From Fontibacillus phaseoli (GTDB lineage Bacteria; Bacillota; Bacilli; Paenibacillales; Paenibacillaceae), in contig NZ_QPJW01000001.1 in the NCBI RefSeq assembly GCF_003337355.1, forward strand, positions 1,421,860 through 1,485,859: 64,000 nucleotides of DNA. Reading direction: 5' to 3'. The notes beneath the pieces were generated by a model. It ran no database searches, was not told where the DNA came from, and saw nothing but the letters and a program-made list of their open reading frames with translations. Positions 14,911-23,484 of this stretch are shown piece after piece (the stretch's first letter is position 1; each line of letters opens with the position of its first letter). Made by a program: the position numbers and the translations under genes.

Positions 14911-15924
14911 TTAAGAGACGATGACCAGTTCCGCTTCCGGAACAAATCCAAAATGCTTGTTGATCTCTTCCTGAACAAGGTGGATCAAATAAATGACGTC
15001 TTCCGCTCTGGCGCCTCCCCGGTTTTGAATCACGTTTCCGTGAACGGGCGAGATCATGGCCTTGCCATACTCCCTTCCCCTCAAGTGCAACCGGTCCGCC
15101 AATTTGCCGATCGGTTCCCCGATGGCGTAATTGTTTTTGAAGACCGAACCGCAGGAAGGATAATTAAAGTGCATCTTTCCGGTCCGGTCAGCGATGATGC
15201 TGCGCATGGGAATGGCGGATGGATCGTGTTCCTGCTTGAGTCGGTCAAGATAGTCCATGTAAAAGGCCGAAAATACCTTCAGGCTGGAGCTTTCCAGCAT
15301 GGCGCGATCGAGCTCCCTAAGAAACGGCTGCAAAGCGTCCGGATGGCTCGGAGCTTGATTGAACCGCAGATCTGCTCCAATGATGAACCAGTTTTTTCTT
15401 TGAAAAACAGATTGCTTGTAGCCGAATTCGCAATGCTCCACCGTGATCGACTGCATGTTTCGGCCGATATCGTCAAGATCTACATAGTAGACCGTATCAA
15501 TAAAGTCGCTGACGTAATGACTGAAGTATTTGGCGTTCATGTAAATCCCTCCTCCCAAAGTACCGGGAAGCAAAAAACTGAAATCGAAATCAGAAGTGCC
15601 GATCACCGCTCCGATCAAAGCAAGCAACGACATGGGCATTCCTGCAGATACATGTAAACGGTCGTTTTGCAGGTAGATTTCCCTATGCGAACGGGTAGAT
15701 ATATATAAGTTCTCGGGGTTCGGCGTGTCAGGAAACAACAGGTTGGACCCCATGCCGAAAAAGAGCGGGTTCATGCCATGGGACATCGCGGCTTCCAATA
15801 CTTCAAGCACCTCATTGTCACTACGGGGTAGTGCTAAAAAGCGTGCCTTGCCTCCTATTTCATAAGTTGAATAATTGGATAAAGGCTGGTCCTTAAGGAT
15901 ACATGGCAAATCCAAGGATGTCAT
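14911..15924 (-). CDS. murB: UDP-N-acetylenolpyruvoylglucosamine reductase
   Basis: 337 residues. The FAD-binding PCMH-type N-terminal domain has NYSTYEIGGKARFLALPRS and LFFGMGSNLLF. The catalytic region has FLLPGTLGGGIYMNAKYF, CGSVFKNN (catalytic Ser/Cys stretch) and PVHGNVIQNRGGARAEDV. MurB reduces UDP-GlcNAc-enolpyruvate to UDP-MurNAc using NADPH. ATG 15924 is chosen because AAGGAG is six bases upstream. The sequence is divergent compared with the usual MurB of Bacilli and it is not in a division cluster, so a second copy may exist elsewhere. A long perfect inverted repeat lies 38 bp upstream. Confidence 0.85.
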   Translation of the reverse strand: MTSLDLPCILKDQPLSNYSTYEIGGKARFLALPRSDNEVLEVLEAAMSHGMNPLFFGMGSNLLFPDTPNPENLYISTRSHREIYLQNDRLHVSAGMPMSLLALIGAVIGTSDFDFSFLLPGTLGGGIYMNAKYFSHYVSDFIDTVYYVDLDDIGRNMQSITVEHCEFGYKQSVFQRKNWFIIGADLRFNQAPSHPDALQPFLRELDRAMLESSSLKVFSAFYMDYLDRLKQEHDPSAIPMRSIIADRTGKMHFNYPSCGSVFKNNYAIGEPIGKLADRLHLRGREYGKAMISPVHGNVIQNRGGARAEDVIYLIHLVQEEINKHFGFVPEAELVIVS

Positions 15925-15962
15925 TTGAAACTCCTTCTTTCTTGATGCTCGGCTAAAAATAA

Positions 15963-15998
15963 GCACACATAATATACGCTAATGTATATTATGTGTGC
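15963..15998. repeat. Long perfect inverted repeat upstream of murB
   Basis: GCACACATAATATAC and GTATATTATGTGTGC are perfect 15-bp complements around the 6-base loop GCTAAT. There is no T run on either side, so it is not a standard terminator. It could be an operator for a dimer or a leader hairpin for murB. Confidence 0.6.
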
Positions 15999-16232
15999 AG
16001 TTCGTCCAAATTGCAATTTCCTTCACAGCTTTCAAGCTTGCAAATTAGGCAACACGAATCCCGTTTCAATTTGTCGGCATTTGTTCTATTTCGTTCCATA
16101 TTATCCATATTATAAGATTTTATCCCCTTTTTATAAAATGTTCCCCCTATAAGTATTCCTGGGCATCCAGTAAACTCTTTTTAACCAACCAGAATGACAA
16201 ATTTTAATTAATTTTCATTGGGGGGATTTGTA
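15999..16232. other. Intergenic stretch between murB and the sugar-ABC operon
   Basis: Together with the inverted repeat this gap exceeds 300 bases. I see AT-rich DNA with a direct repeat CCATATTAT/CCATATTAT (about 16099-16117) followed by AAG, which could be an extended -10 region for the downstream operon, but no convincing -35. There is no open frame of note. Confidence 0.4.
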
Positions 16233-17576
16233 TTGAAAAAGTCTTCTATGGTTTTATTAAGCATCCTGTTGTTGTTCTCCATGTTTCTGGCTGCATGCGG
16301 CAATAAAAACGCCAACCCGACGCCAGCCGCTACTGAGAATTCGGCTACGGCAACGAATGATCCGCCTGCCGAAGAAGCAAAAGATCCGGACCCTGTCAAG
16401 CTTCGTGTGTTCTCCACGTTCGGGGGCACGGATGCTGCCCGTGAGGCTTTCCAGGGCGCGATTGATGAGTTCACGGCAAAATACCCGCATGTCACGATTG
16501 AAAACGATACTTTATCTGCCAATGATGACGGCTTCCGGACCAAAGTGAATACGGACATGACCAGCGGCAACGAACCCGATTTGCTGTTCTACTTTATCGG
16601 CGCGGATGCGGAAGGTTTCGTGAATGCAGGAAAAGTAGTTCCCTTGAATGAAATTCTGGATGCCAATCCGGACTGGAAGAACGGATTTATCCCTGACGCC
16701 CTTAAACTAGCCACCCAAAAAGACGGCAATATTTATGCCGCTCCGCTTACCGGCTTCTATGAAGGCCTGTTCGTGAACAAGAAATTATTCGAAGATAACG
16801 ATCTTGAACTTCCTACAGACTGGGAGAAGCTGACGACAGCCGTGAAAACCCTTTCCGCCAAAGGAATCATTCCGCTTTCCGTCCCGTTTGACCAATCCCA
16901 TTATTTGATTGAGCATACGATTCTGTCGGCAGCCGGTCCGGAAGGCCAGAACAAAGGCTTAATCGACGGCGTCGATCCCAACTGGGAAAAAGCCTATGCT
17001 GCCATAAAAGAGCTGCATGACCTCGGTGCTTTTCCGAAAGATGCGGCAACGATCGATTTGAGCATGTCCGGCAACTATTACAGCGAAGCTCTTGCCGCAA
17101 TGACGATTGAAGGTTCCTGGGCAGTCGGCGGATGGAGCGAGGATACCCGCAACAATTCGACGGTCCTTCCGTTCCCTACCGTTCCCGGCGGAGCAGGAAG
17201 CGGCAATGACATCGTGGGCGGGTTCGGCTCGGGATTCTATATTTCCAAAGCTTCATATGACGATAGCGCCAAGAAAGATACGGTCGTTGAATTGCTGAAG
17301 CATCTGACTTCTCCGGCCAGCATTCAGAAAATCGCCAGCGCTAACGGCGGAACGCCAGCCGCGGACGTTGAGGTCACGGGACTCGCTCAAGTGGCGATCG
17401 ACGGGTTTGCCATGGCCGCCAATGCAAACTCGATCAGCGCGCCGGTTGACAGTAAAGTGGCTCCGGAGACGTTTTCCGATCTTCGCGCCAGCGTCGGGCA
17501 GGTGGCTACCGGCAAGAAAACGTCGGCGCAAGCGGTCGAGAGCGCGAAGAAGGTCGAGGATGCCAATAAGAAATGA
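16233..17576 (+). CDS. Sugar ABC transporter substrate-binding lipoprotein (family 1)
   Basis: 447 residues. A lipoprotein signal ends in FLAAC, where the Cys becomes the lipidated N-terminus, followed by a Thr/Asn/Pro-rich linker. The mature part has the CUT1 pattern: LRVFSTFGGTDAAREAFQGAIDEF, DEPDLLFY-type segment GNEPDLLFYFIGADAEGFV, and a C-terminal TFSDLRASVGQVATGKKT. TTG 16233 is chosen because a G-rich ribosome site is seven bases upstream. It binds an unidentified carbohydrate outside the membrane and delivers it to the two permeases that follow. No ATPase gene is present here. Confidence 0.93.
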   Translation: MKKSSMVLLSILLLFSMFLAACGNKNANPTPAATENSATATNDPPAEEAKDPDPVKLRVFSTFGGTDAAREAFQGAIDEFTAKYPHVTIENDTLSANDDGFRTKVNTDMTSGNEPDLLFYFIGADAEGFVNAGKVVPLNEILDANPDWKNGFIPDALKLATQKDGNIYAAPLTGFYEGLFVNKKLFEDNDLELPTDWEKLTTAVKTLSAKGIIPLSVPFDQSHYLIEHTILSAAGPEGQNKGLIDGVDPNWEKAYAAIKELHDLGAFPKDAATIDLSMSGNYYSEALAAMTIEGSWAVGGWSEDTRNNSTVLPFPTVPGGAGSGNDIVGGFGSGFYISKASYDDSAKKDTVVELLKHLTSPASIQKIASANGGTPAADVEVTGLAQVAIDGFAMAANANSISAPVDSKVAPETFSDLRASVGQVATGKKTSAQAVESAKKVEDANKK

Positions 17577-17608
17577 GTTGCTTAAGCCGTAAAAGGTAAA
17601 AGAGATGA

Positions 17609-17639
17609 ACGCCGCCCTGCTTCTTAACCTGGGCGGCGT
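17609..17639 (+). other. Intra-operon hairpin between binding protein and permease genes
   Basis: ACGCCGCCC pairs perfectly with GGGCGGCGT (loop of 13 bases) and is followed by ACCCTTTT. Such hairpins commonly protect the mRNA of the binding protein or partly terminate, giving more binding protein than permease. Confidence 0.75.
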
Positions 17640-17687
17640 ACCCTTTTCACCGCAAGATTTGCAAATTCACGGGCAAAGGTGATGGTT

Positions 17688-18545
17688 ATGAAGGGTGACA
17701 GAAAGTATATTTTTATTTTTCTCCTCCCGTCCGCTCTGTTGATGACTGCCTTTTTATACTATCCGTTCTTTAAAAGCTTATATTTAAGTTTTTACCGTAC
17801 GAAAGGCTTTTTTGACAAGAAGTTTATCGGTTGGGATAACTATACCCGGTTGTTCACGGACAAATTCCTTGGTGCGGCAACCCTGCACACGTTGGAGATC
17901 ATGCTTTACGTTATTGTGTTTCAGGTCGGCATCGCCCTGGTACTAGCCGTTCTGGTAGAAAATATCTCCAAACTGCAAAGCTTCTTCCGAACCGTTTTCT
18001 TCTTCCCGGTAGTCATTTCCGGAACGGCGATTTCCCTGCTGTTCGTTCTGTTCTATAACTATAACTTCGGTCTCTTAAATAGTCTGCTCTCAAATTTCGG
18101 CATTGAAAAAGTGCTGTGGCTTGACGAAAGCAACGCGCTTCGGGCCGTCTCCATCCCAACGGTTTGGCATTATGTCGGATTTTATTTCATTCTGTTCCTG
18201 ACGGCAATGTCGAAAATTCCTGCGGATTATTATGAAGCGGCACGCCTGGAAGGAATCACCACCTTCAAAAGAACGACCAAGCTTACGATTCCGTTGATTC
18301 TTAGCGATATCAAGGTAGTAATTACGCTTGCAATCACGGGTACGCTCAAAATCTTTGAATTCATTTGGGTCATCTCCAAAGGGCAGAACGGTACGGAGGT
18401 ATTGGGCACTTATATGTATAAAAAGGCGATGGTGGATCAGAACTTCGGATATGGATCAGCCGTGGCGATTTATATGGTGGTCTTCGGTGTCTTGCTGGCT
18501 TTACTCGCCAACCGTTTGATGAAAAGGGAAGAAATTACTTATTAA
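17688..18545 (+). CDS. Sugar ABC transporter permease (MalF/UgpA type)
   Basis: 285 residues with six predicted membrane helices. The cytoplasmic EAA loop reads YYEAARLEGITTFKRTTKLTIPLILSD, the contact point for the ATPase. KYIFIFLLPSALLMTAFLYYPF is the first helix. ATG 17688 is favoured by AAAGGTG six bases upstream; GTG 17679 is in frame. It is the first permease of the CUT1-type importer; the partner follows 20 bp later. Confidence 0.93.
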   Translation: MKGDRKYIFIFLLPSALLMTAFLYYPFFKSLYLSFYRTKGFFDKKFIGWDNYTRLFTDKFLGAATLHTLEIMLYVIVFQVGIALVLAVLVENISKLQSFFRTVFFFPVVISGTAISLLFVLFYNYNFGLLNSLLSNFGIEKVLWLDESNALRAVSIPTVWHYVGFYFILFLTAMSKIPADYYEAARLEGITTFKRTTKLTIPLILSDIKVVITLAITGTLKIFEFIWVISKGQNGTEVLGTYMYKKAMVDQNFGYGSAVAIYMVVFGVLLALLANRLMKREEITY

Positions 18546-18565
18546 GCCATTAGGGGTGTACATTT

Positions 18566-19438
18566 ATGCAGCCAACCATTTCTGCGGAACGCAGCGTACG
18601 GCGCGTGAAATTCAGACGGTTGAACTTCGGCAAGGCATTTATATACCTTATTCTGACCGCATGGGCCATGACTACGATCTATCCTTTATTCTGGATCGTG
18701 AACAACTCCTTCAAGGTATCCAGAGACGTTATGAACAATTCGTTCGGCATCGCCTGGAATCCGGTTTTGATTAACTATGACAATGCCTTTGAACGAATTA
18801 GCATCAGCAAAAGCTATGTCAACAGCTTGATCATGTCCGGAAGCACGGTGTTGCTGGTGCTGGTTTTTGGGGGTTTGGCCGCCTATGTTTTGTCGAGATT
18901 TACATTCCGGGGAAAAAAGGCAATTTTCTCGCTACTGTACGCAACCCTGCTCATCCCGGCATTCGCCACGGTCGTCCCTGTGTACGAGCTGCTGATCAAA
19001 ACCGATCTGGTAAATACGTATTGGGGGCTGATAATGCCCCACACGGCAGGCAATCTGACCTTCGCGATCCTGGTCATGGCAGGTTATATGGCGACGATCC
19101 CGAAAGAATTGGAAGATGCGGCCTTCGTGGACGGCGCCAACCGCTTCCAAATGTTTCTCAAAGTATTTTTGCCGATATCAAGGCCGGTCTTTGCCTCGGC
19201 CAGCATCTTCGTCTTTTTATGGTCGTATAACGACCTGTTCTCGGCGTTAATCTTCGTTAATAAAGAAACCGTCCGCCCGATCGTCGCTTTGCTCAATGAG
19301 ATCAGCTCGCAATACGGCACCGATTTCGGTCTGATGGCGACCGCCGTTTCCCTCACCGTCATCCCTGTCCTGATCGTCTACCTGTTCATCTCCAAGTACA
19401 TTCAAAAAGGGTTGACCGAAGGCGCCGTTAAAGGATGA
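18566..19438 (+). CDS. Sugar ABC transporter permease (MalG/UgpE type)
   Basis: 290 residues with six membrane helices. The EAA loop is IPKELEDAAFVDGANRFQMFLKVFLPISRP. An N-terminal basic tail (SVRRVKFRRLNFGKAFIYLIL) precedes helix 1, and the C-terminus ends QKGLTEGAVKG, the conserved tail of this subunit. It is the third gene of the importer. Since no MsmX-like ATPase is encoded nearby, a shared cellular ATPase probably energises it. The start has AGGGGTG upstream. Confidence 0.93.
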   Translation: MQPTISAERSVRRVKFRRLNFGKAFIYLILTAWAMTTIYPLFWIVNNSFKVSRDVMNNSFGIAWNPVLINYDNAFERISISKSYVNSLIMSGSTVLLVLVFGGLAAYVLSRFTFRGKKAIFSLLYATLLIPAFATVVPVYELLIKTDLVNTYWGLIMPHTAGNLTFAILVMAGYMATIPKELEDAAFVDGANRFQMFLKVFLPISRPVFASASIFVFLWSYNDLFSALIFVNKETVRPIVALLNEISSQYGTDFGLMATAVSLTVIPVLIVYLFISKYIQKGLTEGAVKG

Positions 19439-19485
19439 GCCATGCAGGGGATCGATCGGAAACTCTTATACAATCACGCCATAAG

Positions 19486-19530
19486 AAAAAGCACCGGACG
19501 TTCCGTCAATGTATGACGCTCCGGTGCCTT
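19486..19530 (-). terminator. Hairpin between the sugar operon and the DinB gene, terminator
   Basis: GCACCGGA (19491-19498) pairs with TCCGGTGC (19520-19527) around an inner hairpin. On the minus strand the stem ends GGTGCTTTTTC, so it terminates the DinB gene; it may act weakly on the sugar operon. Confidence 0.75.
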
Positions 19531-19545
19531 ACGGATTAACCAAGA

Positions 19546-20091
19546 TTAAAGCTGACTATTCAGTTGATTGTATATCGTAAAAATCTGACCGCGGTGATTA
19601 GCCTCATGTTCGATCAAATGATACACGACCCATTCCGGGGTAACGTCATATGCGGGTAGGACCCGGGGGCGTCGCCATTCTTCGAGGCTCATGCCCCGGA
19701 AATTCGCCTTAAAGGTTTCACGAACCTGATCCAGACGGGCAAAATGAGATATCGCATCCTCCCCTTCCACCGAGGACAACCCGTCGCTTTCATCTCGGCA
19801 CTCGGCCGGAAACAGCGCCTTAATGGCCGGATCCCAGGGAGAACAGAGCACTTCTTCGTAAAGCCAGTCGGCCTCAATGAGAGCAATATGATATAACAGA
19901 GAGCCTATGGAGCTTTTACCTTCCGGTTTGAAGTCCAGCATCTCTTGGCTAATATCGGCCAGTTTGGTCTTAATCGTTCTTCTGACATCATCCATTCCCC
20001 ACAGCCAACGGCCAATTTCCGGCTCGAAATCAGGCAAAGGAGAAATGATGTTGGATTTGCGTTCATGTACCGTAATTACGGACACCTCCAA
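19546..20091 (-). CDS. DinB/YfiT family protein
   Basis: About 176-181 residues. The three metal-ligand histidines of the DinB four-helix bundle are in place: LLYHIALIEADWL (first), and HLIEHEANHRGQIFTIY with two more. Such proteins bind a divalent metal; some are bacillithiol- or mycothiol-dependent transferases, others are unassigned. The start is uncertain: GGAGGTG overlaps an in-frame GTG (20085), and an ATT codon at 20076 is the codon with ideal spacing; no in-frame ATG exists before residue 33. Nothing here links it to the neighbouring genes. Confidence 0.8.
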   Translation of the reverse strand: MEVSVITVHERKSNIISPLPDFEPEIGRWLWGMDDVRRTIKTKLADISQEMLDFKPEGKSSIGSLLYHIALIEADWLYEEVLCSPWDPAIKALFPAECRDESDGLSSVEGEDAISHFARLDQVRETFKANFRGMSLEEWRRPRVLPAYDVTPEWVVYHLIEHEANHRGQIFTIYNQLNSQL

Positions 20092-20156
20092 ATAAGTATA
20101 ATGGCATTTTCTCCTGCAATTTTAACACATTTATCATTCGTAGGTAGCCCCCTCAT

Positions 20157-21332
20157 TCAGGATTTAACCGCCTCGCCCGCTTTAGCGGCTGAAGTGTGAA
20201 TAGCCAGAATAAGTGCGGCTATAACGGCAATGGCCACGCCACCGGCTCCAATCCAGGTGATGGAGGACAGGGATACATGCTCGACGGCGATTCCGCCGAG
20301 TCCCGCTCCTGCAGCCATAGACAGTTGCATCATCGACTGGTTTAAACCCAGCAGTACTCCTGAGGATTCCTGCTCTAACGTTGTCATATGGAACTGTTGC
20401 GTCGGTCCGGAGGACCATGCAGCAAAAGACCACAGAATTAATATGGCGGCAACACCGGCCAGTGTCCCCGTAACCATAGACAGCATAATCAGCATGAGAA
20501 TATGCAGAAGCATCCCGCTAACCAGCGTAACCGTGACTCCCCAGCGGTCCGTACTGAATCCGCCGAGTTTGGATCCTACGAGACTGGCGATGCCGAAGGC
20601 CAGTAGCAGGGCGCTAAGCAAATGATCCGGTATCTCCGAGACCTTCAGGAGATAAGGCGATAAGTAGGTGTATGCCACCGAGTAACCGCCCAGCCAAAAA
20701 AAGGTGATGGATAATCCCAATGCAACGTTACGTTTTTTGAGCAGGGAAAGCTGCTGGCGCAAAGGAACCGGCTTATCCCCTTCCGTTCGGGGAATCGAGA
20801 AATACAGGACGATTAACCCAACAACGCCCAGGAACGCGATGCCTCCGAATACGGCCTTCCATCCGAAGGCGCCGGCAACCATTCTTCCCAACGGAACGCC
20901 AATAATCAAAGAGGCCGTAAATCCCATAACCACAGTAGCGATTGCACTGGCCTGCCTTCCTGGAGGAGCGATCTTTGCCGCAATATTGAGCGCGGTCACG
21001 ACCACCATGCCCGCTCCGAGCGCCATGATCACTCTAGCCGCTACAAACAGTCCGTATCCCGGCAATGTATAAGACAATAAGTTGCCGATGATGAAGATGC
21101 CTAGCGCGTAAAGAATCAGTCTGCGCCGGTCCATGCGGGCGGTCAACGCCATCAGAATCGGCGTACCGATCGCATATACCAGCGAAAAGATGGTTATGAG
21201 TTGACCTGCAGCGGCTAGAGTAATGCCTAAATCCCCTGCGATTTTATCCAATATCCCGGAAATAATATACTCGGATGTACCGACTAAAAAACTGACGATA
21301 GCCAGTATGTATATTCTCCATGCCTTGTTCAT
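20157..21332 (-). CDS. MFS efflux transporter (DHA1 family)
   Basis: 391 residues with twelve membrane segments. ALTARMDRRRLILYALGIFIIGN is the loop 2-3 motif A, and VIMALGAGMVVVTALNIAAK and GFTASLIIGVPLGRMVAGAFGWK are the conserved blocks (motifs B and C) of the 12-helix drug antiporters related to AraJ/YdhP. It probably exports a drug or metabolite using the proton gradient. The ArsR gene lies upstream on the same strand; both promoters carry ATATCG/CGATAT half sites, so the transporter is probably the regulator's target. Confidence 0.9.
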   Translation of the reverse strand: MNKAWRIYILAIVSFLVGTSEYIISGILDKIAGDLGITLAAAGQLITIFSLVYAIGTPILMALTARMDRRRLILYALGIFIIGNLLSYTLPGYGLFVAARVIMALGAGMVVVTALNIAAKIAPPGRQASAIATVVMGFTASLIIGVPLGRMVAGAFGWKAVFGGIAFLGVVGLIVLYFSIPRTEGDKPVPLRQQLSLLKKRNVALGLSITFFWLGGYSVAYTYLSPYLLKVSEIPDHLLSALLLAFGIASLVGSKLGGFSTDRWGVTVTLVSGMLLHILMLIMLSMVTGTLAGVAAILILWSFAAWSSGPTQQFHMTTLEQESSGVLLGLNQSMMQLSMAAGAGLGGIAVEHVSLSSITWIGAGGVAIAVIAALILAIHTSAAKAGEAVKS

Positions 21333-21402
21333 TTCTCTCCACCCCGTAGATGCAAATTTGCTATGAATAATGCCATCTATATAAAGACACTTTGGTATAT
21401 GT

Positions 21403-21443
21403 CGATATGTTTAATTAACAAATCTATATATCGCAAAATATCG
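21403..21443. promoter_or_regulatory. ATATCG half sites upstream of the MFS gene
   Basis: CGATAT at 21403-21408 and ATATCG at 21428-21433 and 21438-21443. The same hexamers form the dyad at 21810-21829 before the ArsR gene; a shared regulator is the simplest explanation. Confidence 0.45.
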
Positions 21444-21496
21444 AATTGTATTTCATTTAAGTAACCTGAATTCTTGGCAAGAACCCAGGTTAGGTG

Positions 21497-21799
21497 CTAA
21501 ATTTCCTGCTTGAAATAATCAGCAATTTGAGAGATGGCTTCTTCATCCCTTTGGTAGTAAGTGAATTTACCGATCCGCTTCGTCTTGATCAAGCCGGCCC
21601 GTTGCAGCATGGTCAAATACTGTGAGGCCGTGGATTGGGTCATATTCAGCTTGTTCGTGATCTGACTGACACATACCCCTGTTTCGTTCATATCAATCCC
21701 TTCATGGGGCATAAAATGGCGATCCGGTTCTTTAAGCCATTGCAATATTTGCAGCCTTGACTCATTCGACAATGCTTTAAAAATTTCGATTGGTTTCAT
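21497..21799 (-). CDS. ArsR-family HTH regulator (non-metal type)
   Basis: 100 residues of one winged helix: MKPIEIFKALSNESRLQILQWLKEP, GVCVSQITNKLNMTQSTASQYLTMLQRAGLIKTKRIGKFTYYQRDEEAI. The recognition helix is STASQYLTMLQRAGL. The metal ligands of ArsR/SmtB (C-V-C in the recognition region) are not present as a pair; the single Cys in GVCVS precedes it. It precedes the MFS gene and probably represses it. A dyad lies in its own promoter at 21810-21829. Confidence 0.9.
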   Translation of the reverse strand: MKPIEIFKALSNESRLQILQWLKEPDRHFMPHEGIDMNETGVCVSQITNKLNMTQSTASQYLTMLQRAGLIKTKRIGKFTYYQRDEEAISQIADYFKQEI

Positions 21800-21809
21800 A
21801 GATATTATT

Positions 21810-21829
21810 ATATCGATGATTTCCGATAT
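21810..21829. promoter_or_regulatory. Operator-like dyad upstream of the ArsR gene
   Basis: ATATCG, eight bases, CGATAT, only 11 bp before the start codon, consistent with autoregulation. Confidence 0.5.
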
Positions 21830-21904
21830 GTCAATTCAAGCGAAAAACCGATCTGACTTTACTTTTGCATAACGGGGTCCCGCCAACATTTTAACTAAAA
21901 TATA

Positions 21905-21942
21905 CGCTAAGCCTTCGGACGTGGCCGACTTAGCGCTTTTTC
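21905..21942 (+). terminator. Terminator-like hairpin, no gene on this strand
   Basis: CGCTAAG pairs with CTTAGCG around an inner GCC/GGC stem and is followed by CTTTTTCTC on the plus strand. No plus-strand gene ends here, so it may serve as a weak minus-strand stop after the TetR gene or be a remnant. Confidence 0.4.
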
Positions 21943-22046
21943 TCAGCTATTATTTATACTTCCGCTTGCAGATCCGCACGAGTTGCCTTGACGTAAAGCA
22001 CGTTCGCTTAATCGATCACCGGTTTTCTCGTTAAGCAAAATCGCGA

Positions 22047-22706
22047 TCAGGATGATGGTTGATTTTCGTTTTGACCGGTACGTGGTGCATAAGCGCAAAG
22101 AAAGACGCGTACGCCTTCAGTGATGATACGTTTGGTTTGATCCTCCTCTAATGTCCCGGTTTTTCTCGGTTGATTAAATACCAATAAAAACGTTAATGCT
22201 GCGAAGTGCTTTGCAGCCATTTTAGGATCGAGCACTTCGAGCAATCCGTTTTGTCCAAACTCTGTAAACCTCCTGATAATCCCCTCTTCAGTTGCGTTAT
22301 CCAGCCTTTCAAAAAACGAGTCTGGCAGGTTGGCGGCTTCCACCATAACCAGACGGATCAAAGCAATGTAATCGGACGAACCGTTCGCAGAAGCTACGAT
22401 TTGTTCGCAAAATAAGATGAGCGCCTGCTCCAGATCCTCGAATTCCCAGAGGTGGTCTGAAATCCCTTGCTCAATCATGCCCAGAACCGCCGAACTGGAT
22501 TCTTCCACAACGGCAAGCAGTAGGTTCTGTTTGTCGCCATAATAATCATAAACTGTCCGTTTGGAAACTCCCGCTTTAGCTGCGACCGCATCGACGCTGG
22601 AACGATCAAACCCATCTGAAAGAAACAGGTCTCGTGCCGCCGCAATAATTTTAGCTCGTTTGTCTGAAGAGCCTTTGCGGATTTTCTTGTTTTCCGTATT
22701 ATCCAT
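22047..22706 (-). CDS. TetR family regulator
   Basis: 219 residues. Helix-turn-helix at about 16-62: KRAKIIAAARDLFLSDGFDRSSVDAVAAKAGVSKRTVYDYYGDKQNLLLAVV. The ligand domain is all-helical. The start follows AAGGGGGAAACGCGAG. Divergent to a broken FAD monooxygenase gene; a 23-bp near-perfect dyad (22767-22789) lies between. The regulator is intact but its most likely target is lost. Confidence 0.9.
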   Translation of the reverse strand: MDNTENKKIRKGSSDKRAKIIAAARDLFLSDGFDRSSVDAVAAKAGVSKRTVYDYYGDKQNLLLAVVEESSSAVLGMIEQGISDHLWEFEDLEQALILFCEQIVASANGSSDYIALIRLVMVEAANLPDSFFERLDNATEEGIIRRFTEFGQNGLLEVLDPKMAAKHFAALTFLLVFNQPRKTGTLEEDQTKRIITEGVRVFLCAYAPRTGQNENQPSS

Positions 22707-22766
22707 TCTCGCGTTTCCCCCTTATAGGTATACAATCAGAAATCGATTAGAGTCCTGCTTTACAAA

Positions 22767-22789
22767 TTACACTGCACGGTGTAGTGTAA
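22767..22789. promoter_or_regulatory. TetR operator between the regulator and the broken monooxygenase
   Basis: TTACACTGCAC-G-GTGTAGTGTAA: 11-bp arms with one mismatch around a central G, placed in the divergent promoter. Confidence 0.7.
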
Positions 22790-22832
22790 CAAATGTAGCA
22801 TATCAAATCAATGATCAAGGAGGAGTCTATCC

Positions 22833-23443
22833 ATGAATACCATGCCGTCTTTTGTTGATGTTCTCATTGTCGGGGCCGGACCCACAGGGATATAAGGTTG
22901 CCTCTCGCGCCAAAGGAATCCAGCCTCGCTCGCTTTAAGTCGTCGATGATTTGGAGGCCGTTCACTACATTATTGACACAGGTGTTGTGGACTTGCCTGT
23001 TCGTTATTATACCGCAGATGGCAGGAGTGTGGACAAGCCGGCTATTACCGTTGCAGCCAGCGCCGAACTTGAGACCCCCTATCGTGGCGATGTACGATTG
23101 GAAGGGTTAGATCGTGACCATATCCATATCTGGACATCTTCGGAGGGGATGGTCGGGGTGACACCGCTGCCGAAATCCGAAATTTGGCAACTGCAGGCTA
23201 CAATTCCGGCAGACATCGAAGAACCAGAGCAGCCGTCGCCAGAGGCGTATCAAGCCATGTTTGACCGTCACGCCGGGGCTGGATGTGTATCGGCTTACGG
23301 ATGCTTCCTGGCTGTCCATCTACCGGGTCAACGTCCGTAGGGTTGAATGGCTGGACGCTTTTGGCTTTTGCAAACTGCATCGATTTTTGGAAAAACCGGC
23401 GGCGATCTTTTACAACATCTCAGGTGACCACCGGCACTTTTAA
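22833..23443 (+). pseudogene. Broken FAD-dependent monooxygenase gene
   Basis: ATG 22833 with AAGGAGGAG upstream starts MNTMPSFVDVLIVGAGPTG, the GxGxxG FAD loop of PheA/TfdB-type aromatic hydroxylases, then hits a stop (ATATAA). A second piece in another frame reads RAKGIQPRSL-stop-VVDDLEAVHY, the conserved QPRSLE block with Glu turned into a stop. It goes on as TGVVDLPVRYYTADGR and ends near a further frame change before RLTDASWLSIYRV. The stretch for the C-terminal half, including the DAAH motif, is missing. At least one stop, two frameshifts and a deletion are visible. It cannot give a working enzyme. Confidence 0.85.
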
Positions 23444-23484
23444 TGAACTGAGTTTAAATTGATGATACGGGAAGGACTGTTTCT

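Noticed and set aside
14953..15657. A 234-codon plus-strand frame
   Set aside because: Antisense to murB; composition is that of a shadow frame.
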